Assembly (NCBI GenBank): GCA_025362765.1
Contig: JANYFI010000563.1
Location: 1-6,565, forward strand
Length of the DNA: 6,565 nucleotides
Direction of reading: 5' to 3'
Source of the DNA: Ferruginibacter sp.
Lineage (GTDB): Bacteria; Bacteroidota; Bacteroidia; Chitinophagales; Chitinophagaceae
Numbering within the stretch: the first letter of the stretch is position 1; every line of letters starts with the position of its first letter. Both the position numbers and the translations under genes were made by a program. A model generated the notes under the pieces. It did no database searches. It was not told the origin of the DNA and saw nothing but the letters and a program-made list of their open reading frames with translations. Of this stretch, positions 1-6,267 are shown one piece after another.

Positions 1-1
1 T

Positions 2-424
<423 letters not shown>

Positions 425-528
425 ATTAATCCGGTATCACGCTACTAATTAAATGCCGTGTTACACCTGCAAGACGAATATGTTTCAATCTAATTCAATT
501 GTATGTTTTCAGGATTTATTGATAGGGC

Positions 529-611
529 ATTTAAATATCGCCCCCATGGGGCTTTTGCAATCAATCGTATTATTTTTTTTCTACCAAAATTTCGCCACGA
601 TGTGGCTAAAA
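529..611 (+). repeat. Composite hairpin repeat, copy 1
   Basis: This is the best-preserved copy. Hairpin 1 is GCCCC-cat-GGGGC at 540-552 and hairpin 2 is GCCAC-gat-GTGGC at 594-606; both are perfect 5-bp stems with 3-base loops. Positions 577-611 match copy 3 at 796-830 in 34 of 35 bases, and 575-593 matches copy 2 (709-691) perfectly over 19 bases in inverted orientation. TTTTGCAAT follows hairpin 1. Confidence 0.8.
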
Positions 612-675
612 AATGCAGAGACATTATTTTCACCAAATACCCTTGTATTAGTTTCAGTTTTTGAATAAATTCCCT

Positions 676-753
676 AAGGCTCGTAGAGCTGAAATTTTGG
701 TAGAAAAAATCGATTTGAATGTTTCAAAAGCTTCATAGGAGTGACATTTAAAT
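676..753 (-). repeat. Composite hairpin repeat, copy 2 (inverted)
   Basis: Read on the minus strand from 753, it shows ATTTAAAT, hairpin 1 (730-742), TTTTGAAAC, a T run, the conserved TCTACCAAAATTTC block, and hairpin 2 at 678-690. Hairpin 2 is GCTC-gta-GAGC on the plus strand with an outer G-T pair. Its stem bases differ from copy 1, yet pairing is kept (C-G to G-C and A-T to T-A). Hairpin 1 (GCTTC-ata-GGAGT) pairs fully only in plus-strand RNA, through two G-U pairs. Confidence 0.75.
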
Positions 754-830
754 CTACCATTCCCACGGGGTTGCAAATAATTTATAAACCATCCCTTTTC
801 TACCAAAATTTCGACACGATGTGGCTAAAA
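746..830 (+). repeat. Composite hairpin repeat, copy 3
   Basis: This copy shares the palindrome ATTTAAAT (746-753) with inverted copy 2. Hairpin 1 is weakened to CCC-acg-GGG at 762-770 and TTTTGCAAT is shortened to TTGCAAAT. The conserved block at 796-830 differs from copy 1 at a single base (A814 against C595). That change breaks one pair of hairpin 2 (GACAC-gat-GTGGC, 813-825), so this copy seems to be decaying. Confidence 0.75.
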
Positions 831-868
831 GGATTGATGTTGATTTTAGAATATTTCTTTACTTTCAA

Positions 869-931
869 CTAGCGCTGGCAGGCTAGACTGGGATCCCCAC
901 CATCGAGCACAATTTTACATGCAGCCATGTA
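869..931. other. GC-rich intergenic patch with two small inverted repeats
   Basis: In an otherwise A/T-rich gap, 871-910 has 26 G or C in 40 bases. It holds CTAGC...GCTAG (869-873 and 882-886), the palindrome GGGATCCC (890-897), and a 6-bp hairpin TACATG-cagc-CATGTA (916-931). It could be a remnant of a lost gene, another repeat type, or a small structured element. A 19-codon frame on the minus strand (928 to 869) is too short to call. Nothing in the sequence decides between these. Confidence 0.35.
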
Positions 932-951
932 CCACAATACAAACATTTCAA

Positions 952-982
952 CTTGCCAACCCCTTCATTTTTTCTACCTTGC
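952..982 (+). promoter_or_regulatory. Putative Bacteroidota-type promoter of the SDR gene
   Basis: CTTG (952-955), a 19-base spacer, and TACCTTGC (975-982) resemble the -33 TTTG / -7 TAnnTTTG pattern of the primary sigma factor in this phylum. Transcription would start near 988, giving a leader of about 35 bases that is A-rich and lacks a Shine-Dalgarno sequence before the ATG at 1023. The -7 box deviates at its last two bases (TTGC instead of TTTG), so the call is moderate. Confidence 0.55.
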
Positions 983-1022
983 AGTTTCAAAAATTTAACA
1001 GCAATAAATAAATATAATCAAC

Positions 1023-1736
1023 ATGAATAATTTACAAAATAAAGTAGCCTATATTACCGGCGGCAGCAAAGGTATTGGATATGGAACAGCAAAAATATTA
1101 TTGGGTTTGGGCATGCGGGTCGCTATTACCAGCCGTAGCCTGGCTTCAGCGCAACAAGCAGCAGCGACATTGAGCAGTGATCCGTCAAAAGTACTGGCAT
1201 TGCAGTCAGATACAAGTTCTATGGCATCGGAGATGAGTGCGGTAAAAGCTGCTGTTGATCATTTTGGGCAACTGGATGTGCTGGTGGCCAATGCAGGTGT
1301 GGGCTATTTTGCTTCTATTGAAAGCTTAACAGAAGCACAATGGCATGAAATGATTGACACCAATTTGACCGGCGTTTTTAATAGCGTAAAAGCATGTATT
1401 GATTCGCTGAAAAAATCCAAAGGGTATATTATCACCATCGCCAGTTTGGCGGGTACTAATTTCTTTGCTACAGCATCTGGTTACAATGCCAGTAAATTCG
1501 GACTGGTGGGCTTTACCCAGGCTGTTATGCTCGACCTTCGTCCGTATGACATTAAAGTATCCACCATTATGCCAGGTTCAGTAGCAACACAATTTAATGA
1601 TCATACACCCAGCGAAGCGGACTCCTGGAAAATACAGCCGGAAGATATTGGTGAATTAGTAGCTGATTTGTTGCAAATGAATCCACGCACCTTGCCGAGT
1701 AAGATTGAAGTAAGACCTTCTTCTCCGGGAAAATAA
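1023..1736 (+). CDS. Short-chain dehydrogenase/reductase (classical SDR), NADPH-type
   Basis: A 237-residue cytoplasmic oxidoreductase with one Rossmann domain that should interconvert a carbonyl and an alcohol; the substrate cannot be told from sequence. All classical SDR landmarks are present: the cofactor motif TGGSKGIG (12-19), VANAG (88-92), the structural Asn114 in DTNLTG, and the catalytic set Ser141, Tyr154 and Lys158 (YNASK), with the Ser-Tyr spacing of 13 seen in FabG-like enzymes; a PG motif (184-185) follows. Lys16 in the glycine motif and Arg38 after the second strand point to NADP(H). The end (LPSKIEVRPSSPGK) is typical of a group usually labelled 3-oxoacyl-ACP reductase-like, but the gene is far from any fatty-acid gene, so FabG function should not be assumed. 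The ATG is the first in frame and fits the upstream promoter. It is a single gene converging on the beta-helix gene. Confidence 0.93.
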   Translation: MNNLQNKVAYITGGSKGIGYGTAKILLGLGMRVAITSRSLASAQQAAATLSSDPSKVLALQSDTSSMASEMSAVKAAVDHFGQLDVLVANAGVGYFASIESLTEAQWHEMIDTNLTGVFNSVKACIDSLKKSKGYIITIASLAGTNFFATASGYNASKFGLVGFTQAVMLDLRPYDIKVSTIMPGSVATQFNDHTPSEADSWKIQPEDIGELVADLLQMNPRTLPSKIEVRPSSPGK

Positions 1737-1892
1737 TGATGACTCCTGGCCTCCTGATGGAAGCTTAAAAACATTGCTAAACACATAACCTTATTGTTAA
1801 AAGCGTTGGCCAGTAACACAAATCACAGCAAATCCTTAAACCGTAATTTATTTTTTATAACAGCACCAGTTACTGTCCATTACTGATAATAA

Positions 1893-1924
1893 AAAGATAC
1901 CTGGCCGTGCGGCCAGGTATCTTT
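1893..1924. terminator. Bidirectional intrinsic terminator between convergent genes
   Basis: A perfect 14-bp stem (1893-1906 with 1911-1924) closes on the 4-base loop GTGC, with a GC-rich top (CCTGGCC/GGCCAGG). On the minus strand the stem runs into TTTTT at its foot, on the plus strand into a shorter TTT. It lies 156 bases after the SDR stop and 155 bases after the beta-helix stop, so it probably ends both transcripts. The rest of the 343-base gap (1737-1892 and 1925-2079) is A/T-rich with no supported gene. Confidence 0.9.
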
Positions 1925-2079
1925 AAAATTAATTCATGGAACAACTCAAATCAACTATTCAAGATAACTTTTTTATGCTCCGGAAAGGGGCAAAACAATG
2001 AATGATTTAGCTTGAAAATATCACTAATTTATCCCTTGCGAAGTATACTAAGAATTGAAAAACATTTCTCCAATACTTT

Positions 2080-3933
2080 TTATTGATTTAAAGCTGAAAT
2101 TACAATGCCCTGGTGTTTAGCCAGCTTTACTTCCGAAACGGGTGTTGAAATCAGTTGAATGTTTTTGCCAAGCACATCTCCCTGCAGCTGATTACCGGTG
2201 ACCTGAATTTTTTTACACGCCTCCAGCGTAATCATACATTTGCGCCGGTGAAAAGGAATGAACCGATGCGAACGGCGGATAATGTTGTTATTAAAAAATA
2301 AACCTTCTGTTGACTTTGCATACAACACAGGGTAATCAAAAGGATTAAAAGTATTGCCCTCTATGCGAATATTGCGGTGAAATGGCTTGGCTATATCCAG
2401 TTTTGGAATTTCAGGATCGATGCTGATGATACCCTCGCAAAACTGGTACATTGAAGTAAGGCATGGATCATTGAATATATTGTTACGAATGGTGACGTCT
2501 TTTACGGCGCCGGATTCAAACCATCCGTTGGCATCGCCCGGAATTAGTATGGCTGAGCCGCTTGATTCAAAAGTATTATTTTCAATGATAACTTTACCCG
2601 GCGTAGAGATCAATATCCCACGGGCACGGTTGCTGCCAAAGAAACTATTTTTTATCAGTACGGAGGGCGTCCAGTCCAGGTTCTCAAGTGCATCCCCCGG
2701 TTCCGTTACTTTGGGGATGGCGTCCTTAAAAGTTATTTCAAAAGTGGTAACATCTATTGCTTTCCACGAATCAACAATACCGAATGCGAAAGTATTCATC
2801 GCTTCGTTCTCAATAAAGCCAACGGAGTCGCCTTGCCGGGCCCATATAAACCCGATACTTTGTTCGTGCATAAATTTACAAAGCAGTTTCTTGTCACTCA
2901 GTTTTTTAATAATTTTCACACAGGTGCCATGCACGTTAACAGGGTCATCCATCAACGCAACAAACCTGCAGCTATCAATGGTTATCTGTCCTTTACAATT
3001 GGAAAAATGAAGCCCGTCATCATGCCCGCTAAATATGCGATTTTTAGCAGTGTTAGGAACGGCAAATACTTTTTTAAAAGTGAGGTTTTCTGAATACTGG
3101 CTTAAAATTCCGAGTCCGGCATTGTGAAACATATTCATGTTTTCAATGGTAATATTTTTACTGCCGGTAATAAATGTTCCCGCATGATCACGTGCACCAT
3201 GTCTCAATACGAGATAATTTCCTAAAGCCGGTTTTCGTTTAAAATTATAATTCAGTCGCACCAATCCATAGTGTACGTCTGTTGCCACATATTTGTCAAA
3301 GTCTGCTCCAAAACAAGATTCATCTCCTGTACCCTGTACAATTAATTTTGTTGCGGCGTCAAATTCCATTGCGCCCCAATCCCAAAGCTGACTTTTCCAA
3401 CCTTCGCCGACGAATACCAATTTGCCATTTTCAATTATATACGGTGACTCTGTAACGTTGATCGCAAGGTCTATATAATTGCTGGTAACAGCCATCACCT
3501 GCGCCTGTGCAGTCATAGGGATATCCCAGTCAATACTCACATTCCTGATAGTAATATTTTCACATCCATCAATAGTGAAAGGTTGCATGTGGTCGTGAAA
3601 TACAAAATCAGCGCCTTGGCAATCTATAGTAAGGTTCTTCATTTGTTCAAACAATATTGGGCAGCGGCGCAGTGGTATCACATCGGTGTTGGATTCAAAG
3701 TAATTTTTTTTTGTTGTGTACTCTGGCCAAAAGTCGTACCTGCCTTTGGGAAAAATCAACACTTTACTGTTACTGGCTTTGCAGGCTGCAATTGCCTTTT
3801 GCACAAACGGAACTGCGTTGTTACGTGAACCTGGGATGTAACCAACTGCCGCAACATTTACCGTGTCCTGCGCTGCCACCGGGCGGCAGTTACATAAGCA
3901 AAGCAATAAAAAATAAATAAATTGTCTTCCCAT
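2080..3933 (-). CDS. Exported right-handed beta-helix protein, GH110-like (alpha-1,3-galactosidase family)
   Basis: A 617-residue secreted protein. Residues 1-21 form a signal peptide (Arg3, hydrophobic FIYFLLLCLC, probable cut VAA|Q) with no valid lipobox. Residues 38-70 match the opening of pectate-lyase-like folds (AVPFVQKAIAACK...VLIFPKGRYDFWP). Beta-helix coils recur at about 123-136, 258-291, 314-325, 422-461, 477-490, 519-531 and 541-585 (for example KDVTIRNNIFND). Non-helical stretches at about 141-250 and 337-415 would fit the two beta-barrel insertions I recall for GH110. The probable active site is GHDDGLHFSNCKG (303-315) plus MDDPVNVHGT (328-337): Asp305/306 and Asp329/330, with His304, His309 and His335. 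GH110 enzymes remove terminal alpha-1,3-linked galactose. Alternatives are another beta-helix hydrolase or lyase. The fold is near certain, the family likely, the substrate unknown. Thirteen cysteines in the mature part are unusual. It has its own promoter and follows the esterase gene on the same strand. Confidence 0.75.
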   Translation of the reverse strand: MGRQFIYFLLLCLCNCRPVAAQDTVNVAAVGYIPGSRNNAVPFVQKAIAACKASNSKVLIFPKGRYDFWPEYTTKKNYFESNTDVIPLRRCPILFEQMKNLTIDCQGADFVFHDHMQPFTIDGCENITIRNVSIDWDIPMTAQAQVMAVTSNYIDLAINVTESPYIIENGKLVFVGEGWKSQLWDWGAMEFDAATKLIVQGTGDESCFGADFDKYVATDVHYGLVRLNYNFKRKPALGNYLVLRHGARDHAGTFITGSKNITIENMNMFHNAGLGILSQYSENLTFKKVFAVPNTAKNRIFSGHDDGLHFSNCKGQITIDSCRFVALMDDPVNVHGTCVKIIKKLSDKKLLCKFMHEQSIGFIWARQGDSVGFIENEAMNTFAFGIVDSWKAIDVTTFEITFKDAIPKVTEPGDALENLDWTPSVLIKNSFFGSNRARGILISTPGKVIIENNTFESSGSAILIPGDANGWFESGAVKDVTIRNNIFNDPCLTSMYQFCEGIISIDPEIPKLDIAKPFHRNIRIEGNTFNPFDYPVLYAKSTEGLFFNNNIIRRSHRFIPFHRRKCMITLEACKKIQVTGNQLQGDVLGKNIQLISTPVSEVKLAKHQGIVISALNQ

Positions 3934-4366
3934 AAAAAATAATTAGTCCGCTTTTGAAAAACAATCAAATGTATCAATAGATTGGTAACCTGCAATATAA
4001 AAAGTAGTTGCGTATTGGGGAGCTGGGCGCTTTAACTTATTATACAAAGCCTGATTCGTATTCAGATTTTTTTAGCCACTTGCGCAATCTAATTACGTGA
4101 AACAGCCTCCCATTTACAGTCGTAATTTTTATTTTAAAACGTATCATCCGATTGTTCAGTATAAGGTATGTCATGACTTTGTTTATCACACCACTTCACC
4201 AATTTATACCTGCCGGTAATTTTATATCAACGGCATGGCTTTGCACGTTTGTAGCCAATAGCAACGCATAAATAAACCGGCAGTATAGCTAACCGATTTG
4301 CAGTAAATAGCCTTGCAAAAAAATACAGCTTGCTTTCTTAATTTGTATTATTAAAACAAACTGTTG
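3934..4366. other. Intergenic region between esterase and beta-helix genes, no gene seen
   Basis: 433 A/T-rich bases without a supported open frame. The left 65 bases hold the leader and promoter of the beta-helix gene. Elsewhere there are only weak inverted repeats: AATTACG/CGTAATT (4091-4097 with 4121-4127, followed by a T run) and CTGCCGGT/ACCGGCAG (4210-4217 with 4276-4283). Next to the esterase stop, AACAA/TTGTT (4355-4368) is too A/T-rich to call a terminator. The length leaves room for an operator or a small RNA, but none can be named. Confidence 0.6.
3966..3996 (-). promoter_or_regulatory. Putative Bacteroidota-type promoter of the beta-helix gene
   Basis: On the minus strand, ATTG (3996-3993), a 19-base spacer, and TACATTTG (3973-3966) give a perfect match to the -7 TAnnTTTG element at the expected distance. 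The transcript would start near 3960, leaving a leader of about 26 bases without a Shine-Dalgarno sequence before the ATG at 3933. This is the best promoter in the window and suggests the gene can be expressed separately from the esterase gene upstream. Confidence 0.7.
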
Positions 4367-5479
4367 TTATTTGTTGGAGAGAATGTTTTTTATAGCAGGT
4401 AAAAGAAAGTCGGCAATCCGCAACATGCCTAAATCTGTAGGATGCACACCGTCAACTGCACCTTCATGATCATCGCCAATCATGCCATCGCTTTTTTGGT
4501 AGTAAATATTTTTTATCCCTTTTGTTGAAAGAGTCGAAAATGCCCTTCTCAATTCCTTTCTTTTTGCTTCATTGTCTGCCTGTTTTTCTATCATGAAAAA
4601 GCTATTTTCATACAAATAATTTTCTACCAGCAGCACTGGAATATTGGGTTTACAACGCTTTAATTGCTGCACCAGTTTTACCGCCCTTTCGTAGATAAGT
4701 GCGGTTTCGGTATTGGGATTGCAATCTACTACAAACAAAGCTGCGTCCACTTCGCACATCGCTGCTGCTACCGACGAATCGAATGTACCATTGCCACTGA
4801 AACCCATGTTGATAAAACTTCTGTCAAGCTTCCTGGAAAGAATATTTGTAAAAGCCATCCCCGGGCGGCTGGCACAACCTCCCTGGGCAATACTGCTGCC
4901 ATAATAAACCACCGGCTTTTTATTGATGAGCCATGGTTCTGTAGGAATTGAAATAATTGCGTTTGCATTAACGCCAATAAATAACGAGTCCACACCGTCG
5001 TACAAAGGCAGGTTTAGGAGATATTCTCTGTAAACGGGTTCTCCCTGTTCTATCATAATAGCTTGGCTTGTCTTGTCTGTTGGCCGTCCTGTTTGAACAA
5101 AGCGCCATGCACCCTTCACCATGGCATACAAATCAACCCCTTTTACGCCTGTCGAAGCCATGTGGGATAACACATTATCGTCCATTACCGTCCACCTGAT
5201 CTTAATATCGCTGGCATTGGTGCGAAACCGTATAGCGATACCGGCAGAATTCTCACCGAGATTCCACACATCTTTTCTTAGTATGTTTTTAAATCGGTCA
5301 GGAAAACGGTGGTAATTGTTTTCATGGTGAAATCTACCGGTTACAGTAAATTCCGTTCCGTTATAAAAATGCATAGCAGCTTTTATGGGAGTAACCGGTA
5401 AACTATCATTCAATGCGAAAACTGTTGCCTGGCAAAGGATACAAAACAGTAAAATAAAAAAGGGCCTTTTACAATGCAT
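4367..5479 (-). CDS. Exported SGNH/GDSL-type esterase with N-terminal GxDLID domain
   Basis: A predicted 370-residue exported ester hydrolase. The ATG at 5479 starts a clean signal peptide (MHCKRPFFILLFCILCQATVFA, probable cut after Ala22). The frame is open to an ATG at 5581, but that would add 34 residues ahead of the signal, so the shorter start is preferred. Residues ~35-180 form a beta-rich domain containing GVDLY (114-118), matching the GxDLID motif that names the family. The catalytic domain from ~190 has block I YGSSIAQGG (GSS 194-196, Ser196 as nucleophile, with GSS in place of GDS), GFSGNG (226-231), VDCNPN (251-256), and DGVHP with Asp343 and His346. Such proteins usually remove acetyl or other acyl groups from sugars or lipids; the substrate is not determined. 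It lies upstream of the GH110-like gene and downstream of rimM on the same strand, suggesting joint action on an acylated glycan. Confidence 0.87.
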   Translation of the reverse strand: MHCKRPFFILLFCILCQATVFALNDSLPVTPIKAAMHFYNGTEFTVTGRFHHENNYHRFPDRFKNILRKDVWNLGENSAGIAIRFRTNASDIKIRWTVMDDNVLSHMASTGVKGVDLYAMVKGAWRFVQTGRPTDKTSQAIMIEQGEPVYREYLLNLPLYDGVDSLFIGVNANAIISIPTEPWLINKKPVVYYGSSIAQGGCASRPGMAFTNILSRKLDRSFINMGFSGNGTFDSSVAAAMCEVDAALFVVDCNPNTETALIYERAVKLVQQLKRCKPNIPVLLVENYLYENSFFMIEKQADNEAKRKELRRAFSTLSTKGIKNIYYQKSDGMIGDDHEGAVDGVHPTDLGMLRIADFLLPAIKNILSNK

Positions 5480-5617
5480 GAAAAAATTTCTGGTAAATGT
5501 AATAAATAAAAAAGAACCGGTGTAGAAGTACTGCTTCTTTATGGCAGGAAAATCAATTGCCCGCTGTTTGATAGACAACATCTAAAACAAAAAACCTTTG
5601 GGATAAAAAAGGGGTTG

Positions 5618-5625
5618 CAAAAATA
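5618..5625 (-). promoter_or_regulatory. Possible -7 element upstream of the esterase gene
   Basis: TATTTTTG on the minus strand (5625-5618) matches TAnnTTTG exactly, but no TTTG lies 17-23 bases further upstream. If used, transcription would start near 5611, about 130 bases before the preferred start at 5479 and 30 bases before the alternative ATG at 5581. A weaker match, TACATTTA (5501-5494), is only 15 bases from the 5479 start. Which is real is undecided, and A/T-rich sequence gives chance hits. Confidence 0.3.
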
Positions 5626-5646
5626 TTAAAAAGTACAAGGCGGTGA

Positions 5647-5660
5647 TCCGCTATGGCGGA
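5647..5660. repeat. Small hairpin between rimM and the esterase gene
   Basis: TCCGC-tatg-GCGGA is a perfect 5-bp GC-rich stem with a 4-base loop in the 5582-5710 gap. On the minus strand a T-rich stretch follows only about 15 bases later, so it is at best a weak terminator of rimM. It may be a short palindromic repeat; no second copy is in the window. Confidence 0.3.
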
Positions 5661-5710
5661 CAAAGTAATGACGACGATTCCAAAGTTGCTATTGCCCGAC
5701 AAAAATCTTA

Positions 5711-6229
5711 CTACCTGTAAATATCCAGCAGGCCATCAGGCAATGTAACGTACACCTTCCTGTTTTGCTGGTCAATCTTATCAAGCGATTCCTGGTGAAT
5801 CGGTATTAGTGCTTCTTTCCCCTCCAGTAAAACAGCGCACAAAATTTGATGCGGTTGTTCAATCACTTCTAAAATTTCGCCGAGGTCTTCATCTTCATCA
5901 GTAATAAGGTGAAAGCCGAGCAGCGCAATGGGGGATGATTTGGCTGCGTGGATATTAAAATCTTCTTCCGCAAGCCACACTTCTTTTGGGGTTAATTTGC
6001 GGGCGGTTTCCTTACTGTCTATGCCTTCCAGTTTAATATAAAGTTCAGCATCATTTTTTATAGAAGCTCCCGTGATAAAATAGGGCATGAAGTTGTCTTT
6101 TCTTTCTTCTATAAAAATTGTTTCCAGCCCTTTTAAAGCGGTTTTTTTTCCCAGGCTGTGCTGCAATACCAGCTCTCCTTTTAAACCAAAGCTGGCAGCT
6201 AATTTTCCTATTTTAAAATATTGGCTCAT
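5711..6229 (-). CDS. rimM: Ribosome maturation factor RimM (16S rRNA processing)
   Basis: A 172-residue cytoplasmic assembly factor that binds the 30S head, with protein S19 as partner, and is needed for efficient 16S rRNA maturation. The length is normal. The N-terminal RimM domain covers ~5-90, with GKLAASFGLKGEL (8-20, equivalent to the usual GxHGxKGE) and LEGIDSKETARKL (67-79). The C-terminal PRC-barrel covers ~101-171: ALLGFHLITDEDEDLGEI, the ALIPI strand (140-144) and the typical end LPDGLLDIY (163-171). The ATG at 6229 is chosen because the conserved domain starts a few residues later; no Shine-Dalgarno sequence precedes it. It follows rpsP as in most bacteria, but a strong terminator lies between them and no good promoter is visible in the 96-base gap, so expression may rely on readthrough. 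The trmD gene that often follows is absent here. Confidence 0.95.
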   Translation of the reverse strand: MSQYFKIGKLAASFGLKGELVLQHSLGKKTALKGLETIFIEERKDNFMPYFITGASIKNDAELYIKLEGIDSKETARKLTPKEVWLAEEDFNIHAAKSSPIALLGFHLITDEDEDLGEILEVIEQPHQILCAVLLEGKEALIPIHQESLDKIDQQNRKVYVTLPDGLLDIYR

Positions 6230-6267
6230 GATGATGCTATATAGTCGTGAAGCATAGATTAGGCAAT

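Larger units (their letters stand above)
529..830. repeat. Cluster of three composite hairpin repeat units (+, -, +)
   Basis: Each unit has the same order of parts: the palindrome ATTTAAAT, a small hairpin with a 3-base loop, a TTTTGcAAt-like stretch, a T-rich run, the conserved block TCTACCAAAATTTC, and a second 5-bp hairpin with a 3-base loop. The distance from the palindrome to CTACC is 52, 50 and 54 bases in copies 1, 2 and 3. Copies 1 and 3 are direct; copy 2 is inverted and shares its palindrome (746-753) with copy 3, so copies 2 and 3 diverge from one point. A degraded fourth half-copy may lie left of 529. From memory, similar TCTACCAAAATTTCG-plus-hairpin elements are common between genes in Bacteroidota genomes, but that needs a search. 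No transposase is encoded in the window. Confidence 0.8.
425..1022. other. Long intergenic region between hemB and the SDR gene
   Basis: This 598-base stretch has no convincing gene. Its contents, left to right, are: ~100 A/T-rich bases after hemB with no clear terminator; three copies of a composite hairpin repeat (529-830); a short GC-rich patch (about 869-931); and the promoter and A-rich leader of the SDR gene (952-1022). A 71-codon open frame at 453-668 runs straight through repeat copy 1, has no recognisable product and no start signal, and is not called. Confidence 0.8.

Noticed and set aside
453..668. 71-codon open frame on the plus strand after hemB
   Set aside because: It runs through the whole of repeat copy 1, including both hairpins, has no recognisable domain, and lacks a promoter or start signal; open by chance in A/T-rich DNA.
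529..830. CRISPR-like array
   Set aside because: The three copies alternate in orientation, are not separated by regular unique spacers, and contain internal hairpins; no cas genes are present.
869..928. 19-codon minus-strand frame (MAACKIVLDGGDPSLACQR) in the GC-rich patch
   Set aside because: Too short and without promoter or known similarity; kept only as part of the GC-rich patch observation.
1601..1819. 72-codon frame on the minus strand over the end of the SDR gene
   Set aside because: Mostly antisense to conserved SDR coding sequence and has no recognisable product.
1936..2001. 21-codon frame on the plus strand downstream of the bidirectional terminator
   Set aside because: Very short, no promoter or start signal, sits in the 3' tail region of the opposite gene; chance explanation is sufficient.
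1861..2079. Riboswitch or other known structured RNA in the convergent gap
   Set aside because: Apart from the terminator stem there is no conserved riboswitch core, and the position after both genes is wrong for a cis-acting leader.
2387..3010. 207-codon plus-strand frame inside the beta-helix gene
   Set aside because: Antisense shadow: the minus-strand frame has a signal peptide, repeated beta-helix coils and active-site motifs, while this one has no coherent domain.
4210..4283. 8-bp inverted repeat CTGCCGGT/ACCGGCAG with a 58-base loop as a possible operator or RNA
   Set aside because: A single short match over a long loop is expected by chance in this length, and nothing else supports structure.
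4664..4951. Plus- and minus-strand frames overlapping the esterase catalytic region
   Set aside because: Shadows of the SGNH gene, whose GSS and DGVHP motifs are in the annotated frame.
5653..5748. 31-codon plus-strand frame between the esterase and rimM genes
   Set aside because: Begins inside a hairpin and overlaps the rimM 3' end in antisense; no evidence of a product.
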